A stretch of 64,000 nt of DNA from Pseudaeromonas paramecii (GCF_039540575.1 NZ_BAABFC010000029.1:97557-161556), one strand, 5' to 3'. Positions 23,729-33,075 are shown, counted from the first letter of the stretch. The notes: generated by a model from the letters alone, not told the origin. Program-made: numbers and translations.

Positions 23729-24468
23729 GCCAGGAATCACTGCCGCTCATCGCCCATCTGGTGGAACTGCGCCGCCGCCTGCTGCTGGCCCTGGCCGTGG
23801 TGGGTGGCCTGTTTCTCGCCCTGTTTGCCTTCGCCAACGACATCTACCACTTCCTGGCGGCGCCCCTGCTGGCGGCCCTGCCCCAGGGCGGCACCATGAT
23901 CGCCACCGGGGTGGCCACCCCCTTCTTCATCCCCATGAAGCTGACCCTGTTCGTGGCCTTCTTCCTGGCCATCCCCTGGGTGCTCTACCAGATCTGGGCC
24001 TTCGTGGCGCCAGGTCTCTACAAGCATGAGCGCCGGCTGATCCTGCCGCTGGTCATCTCCAGCGCCCTGCTGTTCTACCTGGGGCTGGCCTTCGCCTACT
24101 ACGCCGTCTTCCCGGTGATCTTCGGCTTCTTCAGCGCCACGGCCCCCGAGGGGGTGACGGTGGCCACCGACATCGCCAACTACCTGGACTTCGTGCTGGC
24201 GCTGTTCTTCGCCTTCGGCCTGGTGTTCGAGATCCCGGTGGCCATGATATTGCTGTGCCGCAGCGGCGTGATCGCCCCCGACCAGCTGGCCCGCCAGCGT
24301 CCCTATGTCATCGTCGGCGCCTTCGTCGTCGGCATGTTGCTGACCCCGCCGGATGTGCTGTCCCAGACCCTGCTGGCCATTCCCATCTGCCTGCTGTTCG
24401 AGCTGGGACTCTGGCTGGGCCGGCTGACGCCGCCGCCCCGGGATCCCGAGGATGCCGAGCATGATTGA
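23725..24468 (+). CDS. tatC: Sec-independent translocase subunit TatC
   Basis: 247 residues with six membrane helices. The cytoplasmic N-terminal HLVELRRRLLLA signature and the periplasmic loop residues (FFIPMKLTLFVAFFLAIPW) recognise the twin-arginine motif. YQIWAFVAPGLYKHERR, LDFVLALFFAFGLVFEIPV and PDVLSQTLLAIP are also typical. It overlaps tatB upstream and tatD downstream, so all four genes are tightly coupled. Confidence 0.97.
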   Translation: MSQESLPLIAHLVELRRRLLLALAVVGGLFLALFAFANDIYHFLAAPLLAALPQGGTMIATGVATPFFIPMKLTLFVAFFLAIPWVLYQIWAFVAPGLYKHERRLILPLVISSALLFYLGLAFAYYAVFPVIFGFFSATAPEGVTVATDIANYLDFVLALFFAFGLVFEIPVAMILLCRSGVIAPDQLARQRPYVIVGAFVVGMLLTPPDVLSQTLLAIPICLLFELGLWLGRLTPPPRDPEDAEHD

Positions 24469-25255
24469 TATCGGCGTCAACCTGACCAGCGAACAGTTTG
24501 CCGGCGACGAGGCGGTCGTGGTGGCCGAGGCCCAGGCCGCCGGCGTCCGCACCCTGCTGCTCACCGGCACGGATCTGGCCGATAGCCAGGCCGCCGCCGA
24601 GCTGGCCGCCCGCTGGCCCGGCGTCTGTTACTGCACCGCCGGAGTCCATCCCCACGATGCCAAGTCGGTGGCGGACGGCTGGATCACCCGGCTGGAGGGC
24701 CTGCAGGCCCTGCCCCAGGTGGTGGCGGTGGGGGAATGCGGTCTGGACTTCAACCGCGACTTCTCGCCGCGGCCGGTGCAGGAGGCGGTGTTCGAGGCCC
24801 AGCTGGCCCTGGCGGCCCGCCTTAAGCGGCCGCTGTTCATGCACTGCCGCGATGCCCATGACCGCTTCGCCGCCCTGCTGGCCCCCTGGCGATCGCAGCT
24901 GACGGGCGGCGTGCTGCACTGCTTCACCGGCGACCGGGCCGAGCTGGAGCAGTGCCTGGCGCTGGACTTGCACATCGGCATCACCGGCTGGATCTGCGAC
25001 GAGCGCCGTGGCCAGGCCCTGCGGGAGCTGGTACCCCTGATCCCCGCCGGCCGCCTGCTGATCGAGACAGACGCGCCTTATCTCATCCCGCGGGATCTGA
25101 GCCCCAAACCCAAGAGCCGGCGCAACAGCCCGGCCCACCTGCCCCACATCGCCGCCACGGTGGCGGCCCTGCGGGGCGAATCCCTGGCGGCCTTGCTGGC
25201 CCACACCAGCGCCGCCGCCCGGGCCCTGTTCCAACTTGACGAGGCAATGTCATGA
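24461..25255 (+). CDS. tatD: TatD family metal-dependent 3'-5' DNase
   Basis: 264 residues from the ATG at 24461 (start MIDIGVNLTS). A start nine bases earlier is possible but not family-like. The TIM-barrel hydrolase keeps its metal ligands in GVHPHDAK, GECGLDFNRDF, FMHCRDAHDRF, HCFTGD and IETDAPYL. TatD is a cytoplasmic Mg-dependent exonuclease linked to DNA repair and not needed for Tat export, despite the name. It overlaps the end of tatC by eight bases and hemB by four, so it lies inside one operon. Confidence 0.95.
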   Translation: MIDIGVNLTSEQFAGDEAVVVAEAQAAGVRTLLLTGTDLADSQAAAELAARWPGVCYCTAGVHPHDAKSVADGWITRLEGLQALPQVVAVGECGLDFNRDFSPRPVQEAVFEAQLALAARLKRPLFMHCRDAHDRFAALLAPWRSQLTGGVLHCFTGDRAELEQCLALDLHIGITGWICDERRGQALRELVPLIPAGRLLIETDAPYLIPRDLSPKPKSRRNSPAHLPHIAATVAALRGESLAALLAHTSAAARALFQLDEAMS

Positions 25256-26268
25256 CCCAGTATGTCCACAGCCCCTTCCCCGCCAGGCGCCCGCGCCGCC
25301 TGCGGGCCCACGACTTCAGCCGCCGCCTGGTGCGCGAGCAGGTTCTGACGGTGGATGACCTCATCTATCCGGTGTTTGTGCTGGAAGGGGAGAACCGCCG
25401 GGAACCGGTGGCCAGCATGCCGGGGGTGGAGCGGCTGAGCCTGGATCGGCTGCTGAGCGAAGCCGGCGAGCTGGTGGCACTGGGCATCCCCGCCATCGCC
25501 CTGTTCCCCGTGGTGGGGCTGGAAGCCAAGAGCGAAGCGGCCGAAGCCGCCTGGGACGACCAGGGGCTGGTGCCTACCGTGGTGCGGGCCCTCAAGGCCG
25601 CCTATCCCCAGCTGGGCGTCATCACGGATGTGGCACTGGACCCTTACACCTCCCACGGTCAGGACGGCCTGCTGGATGACACGGGTTACGTGATGAACGA
25701 GGCCACCACGGACGCCCTGGTGCGCCAGGCCCTGTCCCACGCCCGCGCCGGCGCCGACGTGGTGGCCCCGTCAGACATGATGGACGGCCGCATCGCCGCC
25801 ATCCGCCAGGCCCTGGAGGATCACGGCTTCGTCAACACCCAGATACTGGCCTATTCCGCCAAATACGCCTCCAACTACTACGGTCCGTTCCGCGATGCGG
25901 TGGGCTCGGCCGCCAACCTGGGCAAGGCCAGCAAGGAGACCTACCAGATGGATCCGGGCAACGGTGACGAGGCCCTGCTGGAGGTGGGCATGGACCTGGC
26001 CGAAGGCGCCGACATGGTGATGGTCAAGCCCGGCATGCCCTACCTAGACGTGGTGCGCCGGGTGAAGGAGCAATACGGCGTGCCCACCTTCGCCTATCAG
26101 GTGAGCGGCGAATACGCCATGCACATGGCCGCCATCCAGAACGGCTGGCTGAAGGAGCGCGAGTGCATCCTGGAATCCCTGCTCTGCTTCAAGCGCGCCG
26201 GGGCCGACGGCATCCTCACCTACTTCGCCAAGCGGGTGGCCCAGTGGCTGCAGGAGCCCAAGATCTAG
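25252..26268 (+). CDS. hemB: Delta-aminolevulinic acid dehydratase (porphobilinogen synthase)
   Basis: 338 residues. It condenses two 5-aminolevulinate molecules into porphobilinogen in haem synthesis. The active-site lysines lie in LAYSAKYASNYYGPFR and MVMVKPGMPYLD. The metal-site segment reads ALDPYTSHGQDGLLDD, with Asp and no Cys triad. This is the Mg-responsive pattern, as in Pseudomonas, and not the zinc form of E. coli. The start overlaps tatD (ATGA), placing hemB in the ubi-tat transcript. A bidirectional terminator follows. Confidence 0.97.
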   Translation: MTQYVHSPFPARRPRRLRAHDFSRRLVREQVLTVDDLIYPVFVLEGENRREPVASMPGVERLSLDRLLSEAGELVALGIPAIALFPVVGLEAKSEAAEAAWDDQGLVPTVVRALKAAYPQLGVITDVALDPYTSHGQDGLLDDTGYVMNEATTDALVRQALSHARAGADVVAPSDMMDGRIAAIRQALEDHGFVNTQILAYSAKYASNYYGPFRDAVGSAANLGKASKETYQMDPGNGDEALLEVGMDLAEGADMVMVKPGMPYLDVVRRVKEQYGVPTFAYQVSGEYAMHMAAIQNGWLKERECILESLLCFKRAGADGILTYFAKRVAQWLQEPKI

Positions 26269-26297
26269 TTCGCCGGCAGGAGAGGATATCACCCCCC

Positions 26298-26328
26298 AAA
26301 AAAAGAGCGCCGAACGGCGCTCTTTTTT
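26298..26328. terminator. Bidirectional terminator between hemB and the PAP2 lipoprotein gene
   Basis: GAGCGCC (26305-26311) and GGCGCTC (26316-26322) pair around GAAC. The stem is flanked by seven A residues on one side and six T on the other, so both convergent genes can use it. Confidence 0.92.
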
Positions 26329-26342
26329 GATCATCGGTTGGC

Positions 26343-28370
26343 TTACTTGGTCAGGGTGGCGGTCACCTGCTTGTCGCCATAGCTCAGGCTTACCTGATAG
26401 CCCTGATTGGCGGTGACGCTGGCAAACTCACCGTGCAGCTGGCCGGCGCTGACCAGGGTCAGGCGGGTGCCGGAGGCGGGCTGGTAGTCGGACAGATCCA
26501 GACTCAGGCTACCGCCATCCAGGTAGAGGGTGTTGGCCACGCTCAGCTGGCTGTCGTCCTCGTCCAGGGTCAGGGCCAGGGTGCCGGCGTCCATGGTCAG
26601 GCTGCCGCCCACCACCAGGGTACCGCTGGCATCCACCGCCAGGGTGCCATCCTGCACATAGACATCGCCGCTGCCGAAGGCACTGGTAGAGGTGCCTTCC
26701 AGGGTGCCACCCTGCAACAGGGTGCCGCCGCTGTAGCTGTTGCTGCCGGTCAGGGTCAGGGTGCCCGTGCCCTGCTTGGTCAGCAGGCCGCTGCCGCCGA
26801 TGTCATTGCGCCACCAGTCATGGGTACTGAAACGGCCCTGGCTGGCATCCATGTTGACCGTCACATCCCCCAAGAAGGCGCCATAGCCATCGGCGGCGGT
26901 GACATAGTCCAGCCGCCCCCAGCCATTGGAGCCATCCAGCACGGCGTAGCCGGAGTCCACTTCCGTGGTGTAGAGCACGGCCCGGCGCTGGGCATCGCTC
27001 AGGTAAGGCAAGCGGGTTTCCAGCAGCACCTCGGCGCCTTCCGGCACCACAGGCGCCTGGCCGGCCTTGCTGGTGTCCTGGGTGAAGCCATAGGTCATGC
27101 GCCAGCGGTACAGGGCCTTGACCGCATCGTGATCGGCCCAGGCATCGTCGCTGTCGGCCACATGGGCCAGCTGATAGATGGTGTCGTCACCGGCCAGGGC
27201 GCCAAAGTAGTCGCCGGCGTTGGCATAGGCCGCCTGCTTCAGCTCGGCATTATCGCTGTTGTAGAGGGCGGCGGCGGCCACCACCTGCGCCTGGATACGC
27301 CCACCTATCACATCCAGCGGCGAGTGCATGCCGGCCAGGATGCGGTTTTCCCCCAGCTGGGAGCCACGGGTAATGAGTTCGGCAAAGCGCTCCGGCAGGG
27401 CGTAGGCATAGGCCCAGGCCGCCAGGTAACCGGCATTGGTGTGGCCGCTGGGATAGCCGCCATCCTTGCCCAAACCAGAGGTGGAGCGCACATATTTGAG
27501 GGACGGCACCACGCTGACGCTGGTTTCATAGACGGGGAAAGTCTTGTCGCCCAGGGTCTCGGTCTGATCGGTCAGGGCCACCACCTCACCGTCATCGTTC
27601 ATCCGCCAGGGACGCGGTGAGGTGAAATAGTACTTTGCCGGCGAGGTGGAGGCGGAGCTGTTGCGTAGCAGGGCCACCAGATCCACCACCTTGCCCAGGG
27701 CGGAGTCGCTGCTGCCCTTGGCGGCGTCATCATCGCCCCCCTCTTCGTAGGCGATAGCCTCATTGGCGTTGAAGTAGGCGCTGTCATTCAGGTCGCGCTC
27801 CAGATCCGCCACCGTATGGTTGACGTTGGAACGGGCACCGGACCCCGCCAGGTAGTCGTGGGTCAAGGGGCCCATGCCGTCAATCACGCTGAAGTTCTTG
27901 TCCCGGCGATCATCCAGGTAGGCCTCCAGGGCCTGTTGGTAGGTGCGGGCCTGTGTCACCTTCACCACGTAGGCGATGTTCTCCCGCCAGACGGTGGGAT
28001 CCACTATGGTGACGTTGGAGAAATCGGACGGCCCAGAGCCATTGGCCCCGCCGCTGGCCCAGGCCTCGTCCCCCAGGGTCCAGATCTGGCTGAAGCCGGA
28101 AAGCACCTTGATCACAGGGTTGTAGGCTATGTCGTACTTGTTCACCGACTCGCCGGTGGCGGCCTTGCCGTTGTTGCCCGTGATGTTGTCCACCGCCGGC
28201 AGCGGATAGCTGACCGCCGGCACCGGCACACTCAACTCACTGCCCAGGCCGGTGGGCACGGCGGCCTTGGTCACCTGAGTGCTGTTGGCGCTATCGCTAT
28301 CATTACAGGCCGCCAGGGCCAGGGTGACCGCCAGGGCCGTCACCGACGGGGCAAGACGCAGTAATCTCAT
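26343..28370 (-). CDS. PAP2-family acid phosphatase lipoprotein with autotransporter-type beta repeat
   Basis: 675 residues. The signal peptide ends in LALAAC (Cys22), predicting a lipoprotein. Residues about 90-400 form a class A acid-phosphatase/haloperoxidase (PAP2) domain. It has KYYFTSPRP (the K-x6-RP motif, near 245), YPSGHTNAG (near 305) and ENRILAGMHSPLDVIGGR (the R-x5-H-x3-D motif, near 350). After a linker, an autotransporter-associated repeat appears (GTLTLTGSNSYSGGTLLQGG, near 540) with more beta strands to the end. There is no room for a C-terminal beta-barrel, so it is not a complete autotransporter. A triple PhoB box upstream suggests use as a phosphate-scavenging surface phosphatase. 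The substrate is unknown. Confidence 0.85.
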   Translation of the reverse strand: MRLLRLAPSVTALAVTLALAACNDSDSANSTQVTKAAVPTGLGSELSVPVPAVSYPLPAVDNITGNNGKAATGESVNKYDIAYNPVIKVLSGFSQIWTLGDEAWASGGANGSGPSDFSNVTIVDPTVWRENIAYVVKVTQARTYQQALEAYLDDRRDKNFSVIDGMGPLTHDYLAGSGARSNVNHTVADLERDLNDSAYFNANEAIAYEEGGDDDAAKGSSDSALGKVVDLVALLRNSSASTSPAKYYFTSPRPWRMNDDGEVVALTDQTETLGDKTFPVYETSVSVVPSLKYVRSTSGLGKDGGYPSGHTNAGYLAAWAYAYALPERFAELITRGSQLGENRILAGMHSPLDVIGGRIQAQVVAAAALYNSDNAELKQAAYANAGDYFGALAGDDTIYQLAHVADSDDAWADHDAVKALYRWRMTYGFTQDTSKAGQAPVVPEGAEVLLETRLPYLSDAQRRAVLYTTEVDSGYAVLDGSNGWGRLDYVTAADGYGAFLGDVTVNMDASQGRFSTHDWWRNDIGGSGLLTKQGTGTLTLTGSNSYSGGTLLQGGTLEGTSTSAFGSGDVYVQDGTLAVDASGTLVVGGSLTMDAGTLALTLDEDDSQLSVANTLYLDGGSLSLDLSDYQPASGTRLTLVSAGQLHGEFASVTANQGYQVSLSYGDKQVTATLTK

Positions 28371-28434
28371 GGAAAAACCTATTCCTTATATGGGTTTAGA
28401 GTGAATGCTCTTTAGCCGACCCAGTATTCCCAGC

Positions 28435-28467
28435 CTCTGTGACAGCCCAAGGTCAGCCCAATGACAA
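28435..28467 (-). promoter_or_regulatory. PhoB box (three 11-bp repeats) upstream of the PAP2 phosphatase gene
   Basis: Read on the minus strand, three consecutive 11-mers begin TTGTCAT, CTGACCT and CTGTCAC, each followed by four bases. This is the tandem 7+4 pattern of PhoB half-sites (consensus CTGTCAT). An AATACT -10-like hexamer follows in the minus-strand direction, about 65 bp before the ATG at 28370. It predicts induction of the phosphatase by phosphate starvation. Confidence 0.72.
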
Positions 28468-28544
28468 CCCCATGGCGCTTTGATGACGCCGCGTGCCCGG
28501 CCCGACCCGGGGCTATCCTTTAAGAAAACTGGTCGGAGGTCGTC

Positions 28545-31022
28545 ATGACCCACAACTACCCCGTGCTCCTGGTGCTGTTTGGCATAGTGGGGCTGCTGCT
28601 CGGCGCCCTGGTGCGGCGCAGCCTGCGGCACAGCCCCCTGCCCTACAGCGTGGCCCTGCTGCTGATGGGGCTGCTCATCGGCCTGGCCAGTCGTTATTGG
28701 GGTGACCCCCAGGCTGCCCTGACCCAGGGGCTGGATCAGCTGACCCGCATCGAGCCCCACCTGCTGCTGTTCCTGTTTTTGCCCACCCTGATCTTCGAGT
28801 CGGCCTTCGCCATGGAGACCCACCTGTTCCGCCGGCTGGCCAACCAGATCGCCCTGCTGGCCATCCCGGTGCTGGTGGTGGCTGTGCTGCTCACCGCCCT
28901 GCTGCTGCGCTGGCTGCTGCCCTGGGAGTGGAGCTGGCCCCTGTGCCTGCTGTTCGGCGCCCTCATCAGCGCCACGGATCCGGTGGCCGTGGTGGCCCTG
29001 CTCAAGGAGGTCAGCTCCCGCAAGCGGCTGGAGACCCTGATCGACGGCGAGTCCCTGCTCAACGACGGCACCGCCATAGTGCTGTTCAGCCTGTTTCTGG
29101 CCATGCTGACCGGGCAGGCCCAGATGGACCTGGTGGATGGCAGCCTGGAGTTTGCCTGGGTGGTGCTGATGGGCGGCGCCACCGGCCTGCTGGTGGGGGG
29201 CCTGGCCCTGTGGTGGATAGAGCGCATCTACAACGATCCCCTGGTGGAGATCAGCATCAGCATCGTCTGCGCCTACCTGGCCTACTTCCTGGCCGAGCAC
29301 CTGCTGCATGTCTCCGGGGTGGTGGCGGTGGTGATACTGGCCCTGCTGTTTGCCGGGCCGGGCCGCACCCGCATCTCGGTGGAGGTGGCCCAGTTCCTCC
29401 ACCACTTCTGGGAGATCAGCGCCTACATCGCCAACACCCTGATCTTTTTGCTGGTGGGCCTCATCATAGCCCTGCGGATCTCCGAGGGCATGCTGGCCTG
29501 GTGGTGGGTGCTGGGGCTGCTGTATCTGGGGGTGTTCGTCATCCGGGGCGCCGCCATCGCCCTCTTCATGCCCCTGCTGGGCAAGGTGGGCATGCCCATC
29601 AACCGGCAGAAGGCCATGGTGCTCACCTGGGGCGGGCTCAGGGGCGCCGTCTCCCTGGCCCTGGCCCTGACGGTGGCCAACCAGCCGGGATTGCCGGCTG
29701 AGGTGGGGGATCAGGTGCTGTTCCTGGCCGCCGGTATCGTGCTGCTGTCCATCGCCATCAACGGCACCAGCATGGGCAGCCTGCTGGCTCACCTGGGCCT
29801 GAATCGCCTGCCGCCGGCCAAGCAGGCGACGGTGGCCAGCGCCCGGCGGCGCATCGCCGAGCAGTTGAGTCGCCAGATGGCGGATCTGCAGGCGGACCCC
29901 CTGATGGCACGGGCCGACTGGCGTCAGGTCAGTCACAGCCTGGCGCTGGAGGAAGCCCCACCGCGGGAGTCGCTATCCGAGAGCAGCCCGCAGGATAATC
30001 GCGAGCTGGCGGTGGCCTATCAGCGGCGCATCCTGGAGGCGGAGCGGCGCTACTACTGGCTCCTGTTTCGGGAGGGGGCGCTGGAGCGCCACGCGGTGCG
30101 CCACCTGACCGAGGCGGTGGAGCACGCCCTGGACGGCGAGCCCTGTATCGGCCCGCGGGTGGAACTCTACCGCCTGTGGGGCACCCCGCCCCTGCTCAGG
30201 CTGATGGGCGCCCTGGGGCTGCAGGGCCAGGCCCGCTGGCTCAACCGCTGGCTGCTGAGTCTGTCGTTCGGCCGCATGGCCCTGGGTTACGAGGTGGCGC
30301 GGGGCTTCATCCAGGCCCAGGAGGAGATGAGCAGCACCGCCGAAGCCCTGAGCCCGTCGGACGCCCTGACCCAGGAGGTGCAGGCCCGCATCGCCCTCAA
30401 CAAGCAGGAGGCCATCGCCATGATACGCCAGCTGCAGGAGAGCTTTCCCGAGGTGGCCTACAGCCTGGAGACCCAGACCGCCCGGCGGGTGATGCTGAAC
30501 AAGGAGCGCTATCTCATCGAACAGCTGGAAGCGGAGGCCAAGCTGGAGAGTTCGGAGGCCCAGAAGCTGGTCCGCGACGTGGAGAGCCGGCTGGCCGGGC
30601 TGCGGCACATGCCGCGCTTCGACACCCCCACCGACTTTCGCCCCATCCTCAAGCAGGCGCCTTGGCTCGCCGGCGTGCGGGAGAGCAGCCTGCAGGCCCT
30701 AAGCCACTGCGTCCGCCGCCGCATCCACGCCCAGGGGGAGCAGCTGCTGCACGGCGGCGCCCCGGCGGAGGCCCTGGTGGTGCTGGGCCGCGGCCACCTG
30801 CGCTGTGCCGGCCAGCCCGTTCAGGCCCCCGGCAGCACGCTGGGGCTGGAGGCCCTGCTCACCGGCCACTACGGCGAAACCCTCTACGCCGAGGGGCCCT
30901 GCGATCTGCTCTGGCTGCCCCTCAGCCAGGTGCGCAGCATAGCGGCGCGGGATCCTGTGCTGGCCCGCAACATCAGCGATGCCATCGCCGCTCAGCTGGC
31001 GCCGCAGCCTGCCCCGGGCTGA
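28545..31022 (+). CDS. CPA1-type sodium/proton antiporter with C-terminal cNMP-binding-like domain
   Basis: 825 residues. The first 420 form 12-13 membrane segments of the monovalent cation:proton antiporter-1 family. The ion-binding motif lies in GALISATDPVAVVALLKE, with DGESLLNDGTAIVLF and LTWGGLRGAVSLALAL also typical. A long cytoplasmic tail follows, with helical segments. The last 120 residues (APWLAGVRESSLQALSHCVR onward) resemble a cyclic-nucleotide-binding beta-roll. This is the SOS1-like arrangement, suggesting ligand-controlled Na+ or K+/H+ exchange. GGAGG precedes the ATG. The 3' end overlaps the convergent LysR gene by 31 bp. Confidence 0.9.
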   Translation: MTHNYPVLLVLFGIVGLLLGALVRRSLRHSPLPYSVALLLMGLLIGLASRYWGDPQAALTQGLDQLTRIEPHLLLFLFLPTLIFESAFAMETHLFRRLANQIALLAIPVLVVAVLLTALLLRWLLPWEWSWPLCLLFGALISATDPVAVVALLKEVSSRKRLETLIDGESLLNDGTAIVLFSLFLAMLTGQAQMDLVDGSLEFAWVVLMGGATGLLVGGLALWWIERIYNDPLVEISISIVCAYLAYFLAEHLLHVSGVVAVVILALLFAGPGRTRISVEVAQFLHHFWEISAYIANTLIFLLVGLIIALRISEGMLAWWWVLGLLYLGVFVIRGAAIALFMPLLGKVGMPINRQKAMVLTWGGLRGAVSLALALTVANQPGLPAEVGDQVLFLAAGIVLLSIAINGTSMGSLLAHLGLNRLPPAKQATVASARRRIAEQLSRQMADLQADPLMARADWRQVSHSLALEEAPPRESLSESSPQDNRELAVAYQRRILEAERRYYWLLFREGALERHAVRHLTEAVEHALDGEPCIGPRVELYRLWGTPPLLRLMGALGLQGQARWLNRWLLSLSFGRMALGYEVARGFIQAQEEMSSTAEALSPSDALTQEVQARIALNKQEAIAMIRQLQESFPEVAYSLETQTARRVMLNKERYLIEQLEAEAKLESSEAQKLVRDVESRLAGLRHMPRFDTPTDFRPILKQAPWLAGVRESSLQALSHCVRRRIHAQGEQLLHGGAPAEALVVLGRGHLRCAGQPVQAPGSTLGLEALLTGHYGETLYAEGPCDLLWLPLSQVRSIAARDPVLARNISDAIAAQLAPQPAPG

Positions 31023-31903
31023 CGGATCTCCTGGCGCAGCCAGCGGACGAAGCGCCCCACCGCCGGCCGGCCGGCGGACTGGGGCCGCTGCACCAGGTAG
31101 TAGGCAAAGGGGCTGAGCAGACCGATGTCAAACAGCCGGGTGAGTCGCCCGTCCTCCAGGCTGGTGCCCAGCAGGGAACGGCGGGCCAGGGCGATGCCCA
31201 GCCCCGCCTGGGCCATGCCCAGCAGTTGGCCGGCATCCGACACCATCATGCCGTAGCGCACCGCCAGATCCCCCTGCCCCGCCTTGGCCAGCCAGCCGGG
31301 CCAGTTCATGGTCGGCGGCGAGTTGTCCCGCAGCAACAGGTAATCAGCCAAGTCCGCCGGACTGGTCGGGGTGCCTTGGCTGGCCAGCAAGGAGGGGGCC
31401 GCCACCGGGAACAACTCGTCGTCCATCAGCCGCTCCACCACCAGGCCGGGATACTGGCCCTGGCCGAAGCGGATGGCCAGATCCAGGGCCCCCGCCGTCA
31501 GATCCTGCACCTGATCGCTCACCGACAGCCGCAGCTCTATCTCGGGGCAGCAGCGGTTGAAGCTGGGCAGCCGGGGAAACAGCCAGCAGCTGGCAAAGGA
31601 CGGCAGCACGGTAATGGTCACCACCTGGTTGTCATGCCGTCCCTGGGCCTGCTGCCAGCCGGCCTGCAACTGGGCAAAGCCCTGGCTGAGGTAGGGCCGC
31701 AGCCCCTCCGCCAGCGGCGTGGGGATCAGTTGGCGGGCCCCCCGCACAAACAGCAGCCCCAGGGTCGCCTCCAGCTGCTTGACGTGCTGGCTCACCGCCG
31801 ACTGGGTGATAAACAGCCGCTGGGCCGCCTGGCTGAAGGAGCCCGTCTCCAGCACCGCCTGCAACACCGCCAGCGCCTTCAGGCGGTGCATGAGATCTGA
31901 CAT
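30992..31903 (-). CDS. LysR-family transcriptional regulator (GcvA-like)
   Basis: 303 residues with AGGTG six bases before the ATG. The winged HTH is at the N-terminus (SFSQAAQRLFITQSAVSQHVKQLEATLG, given here as its outer limits, about 22-49). The periplasmic-binding-like effector domain follows, with LDLAIRFGQGQYPGL and GLGIALARRSLL as in GcvA/AmpR relatives. It is divergent from a small DUF1127 gene 97 bp away, a common pairing, so that gene is a likely target. The effector is unknown. Confidence 0.92.
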   Translation of the reverse strand: MSDLMHRLKALAVLQAVLETGSFSQAAQRLFITQSAVSQHVKQLEATLGLLFVRGARQLIPTPLAEGLRPYLSQGFAQLQAGWQQAQGRHDNQVVTITVLPSFASCWLFPRLPSFNRCCPEIELRLSVSDQVQDLTAGALDLAIRFGQGQYPGLVVERLMDDELFPVAAPSLLASQGTPTSPADLADYLLLRDNSPPTMNWPGWLAKAGQGDLAVRYGMMVSDAGQLLGMAQAGLGIALARRSLLGTSLEDGRLTRLFDIGLLSPFAYYLVQRPQSAGRPAVGRFVRWLRQEIRQPGAGCGAS

Positions 31904-32000
31904 AAGTTCACCTAATACCTATCGCAGTTTTTCCCGTTTGTTCGGCCAAGGGGCACCGACCATGATGAGCCATCATCGCATCAGAAAAGGAGGTGTGTCG

Positions 32001-32213
32001 ATGGCCCAGTCAATAACCCAGGAAGGTCGCTTTTTGAGACCATTAGGAAGGCTTAAGTCAGGGGTTCGAGTCTTGCTGGCGCTGCTGCGCCGCTGGCGGC
32101 GCAATCATCAGGACAGGCTGGCCCTGAGCCAGTTGTCGGAACATCAGCTCAAGGACATCGGCATCAGCCGGGAGCAGTGGCAGGCGGAGATGAACAAGCC
32201 CTTCTGGCGCTAG
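32001..32213 (+). CDS. DUF1127 (YjiS-like) small basic protein
   Basis: 70 residues from the ATG at 32001, which has a near-ideal AAAGGAGGTG site upstream. The C-terminal half carries the DUF1127 pattern with an arginine-rich start and ending RLALSQLSEHQLKDIGISRE. Short DUF1127 proteins in alphaproteobacteria bind RNA or affect phosphate and carbon metabolism, but the role of this one is not known. It is divergent from the LysR gene. A hairpin (GCCCAGCA/TGCTGGGC, 32222-32241) follows the stop. Confidence 0.9.
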   Translation: MAQSITQEGRFLRPLGRLKSGVRVLLALLRRWRRNHQDRLALSQLSEHQLKDIGISREQWQAEMNKPFWR

Positions 32214-32297
32214 CCAGAGCAGCCCAGCAGAGATGCTGGGCAAGCTACGAAACAATCCAGCCTTGGAATTGATGAACGACGCCGACCTGCTCACCAA

Positions 32298-33065
32298 TTA
32301 TTTTTTCTTGAGAGCCCTAGGGCGATTCTCTGAACTATTAAAAGTAACAACTGCATCCCACATTACCTCTCCAGATTCAGAAACGAAATTAAGCATGAAC
32401 TCACGAAGCAGTTGTGATTTCTTCAAGGAAAAAGCATTTTTATAGGCTTCACCATGTGATATAGCAAAGACACCGATGGTACGAGCAATGCGAAGATAAT
32501 AATCTGGTTCCCCAGTGAGCAATTGCCAAAATGCTTGACCTGCAAGCTTCTCAACAGGTGACTCGAGATTGGGACGCTTTCGACCGTAACCATAGCCTAT
32601 AATTGGACGAAACTGTTTATTTAGCTTTTTCAACCTAGCCTGTAGAGCATCAAACTCTGTCGATTGCCCTTTTGTACTCTGAGAGTTAAAGATATTTTTC
32701 CCAGACTTTACAGAAATAGCGAGATAGGCTGTGGCCGTCTCTATTGCGACATCCTGTCCAGCTCCCGCACCTACAGAAACAAGCCTCCCTGTATCACCAT
32801 GTTGATCTGACTCGCGTGCAGACCAAATGACCAGCGGCTCTAAGAAGTCGTTGCCAAAAATTGTTTCGTCAGAACTCGATACGCGTGCGGCAAGAAGTTG
32901 ATCAATAAATTCCGCTGGATCATCAACGCCAATGGCTCGGTAAAGATAAGGGTTCTTATTGATGAGCGTCGTAAGTGTTAGTTTTTGTAAATTCGCAAAT
33001 CGCTTCTGGTACAAAACATCAAGTAATTCACCAACTCTAGTTTTCAACTTTTGGTCATTGATCAC
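32298..33065 (-). CDS. Type II restriction endonuclease, PmeII-like
   Basis: 255 residues from a GTG at 33065 with GAGG upstream. The sequence resembles the PmeII family of type II endonucleases: an N-terminal NPYLYRAIGVDDPAEFIDQL, a SSSDETIFGNDFLEPL motif, and YLAISVKSGKNIFNSQS carrying the likely catalytic lysine of a PD-(D/E)XK core. Family recognition is from memory of these motifs, and the recognition site cannot be inferred. It starts 10 bp after the methyltransferase gene on the same strand. The whole block is A+T-richer than its neighbours, indicating transfer. Confidence 0.78.
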   Translation of the reverse strand: MINDQKLKTRVGELLDVLYQKRFANLQKLTLTTLINKNPYLYRAIGVDDPAEFIDQLLAARVSSSDETIFGNDFLEPLVIWSARESDQHGDTGRLVSVGAGAGQDVAIETATAYLAISVKSGKNIFNSQSTKGQSTEFDALQARLKKLNKQFRPIIGYGYGRKRPNLESPVEKLAGQAFWQLLTGEPDYYLRIARTIGVFAISHGEAYKNAFSLKKSQLLREFMLNFVSESGEVMWDAVVTFNSSENRPRALKKK

Positions 33066-33075
33066 GATAGCCTCG

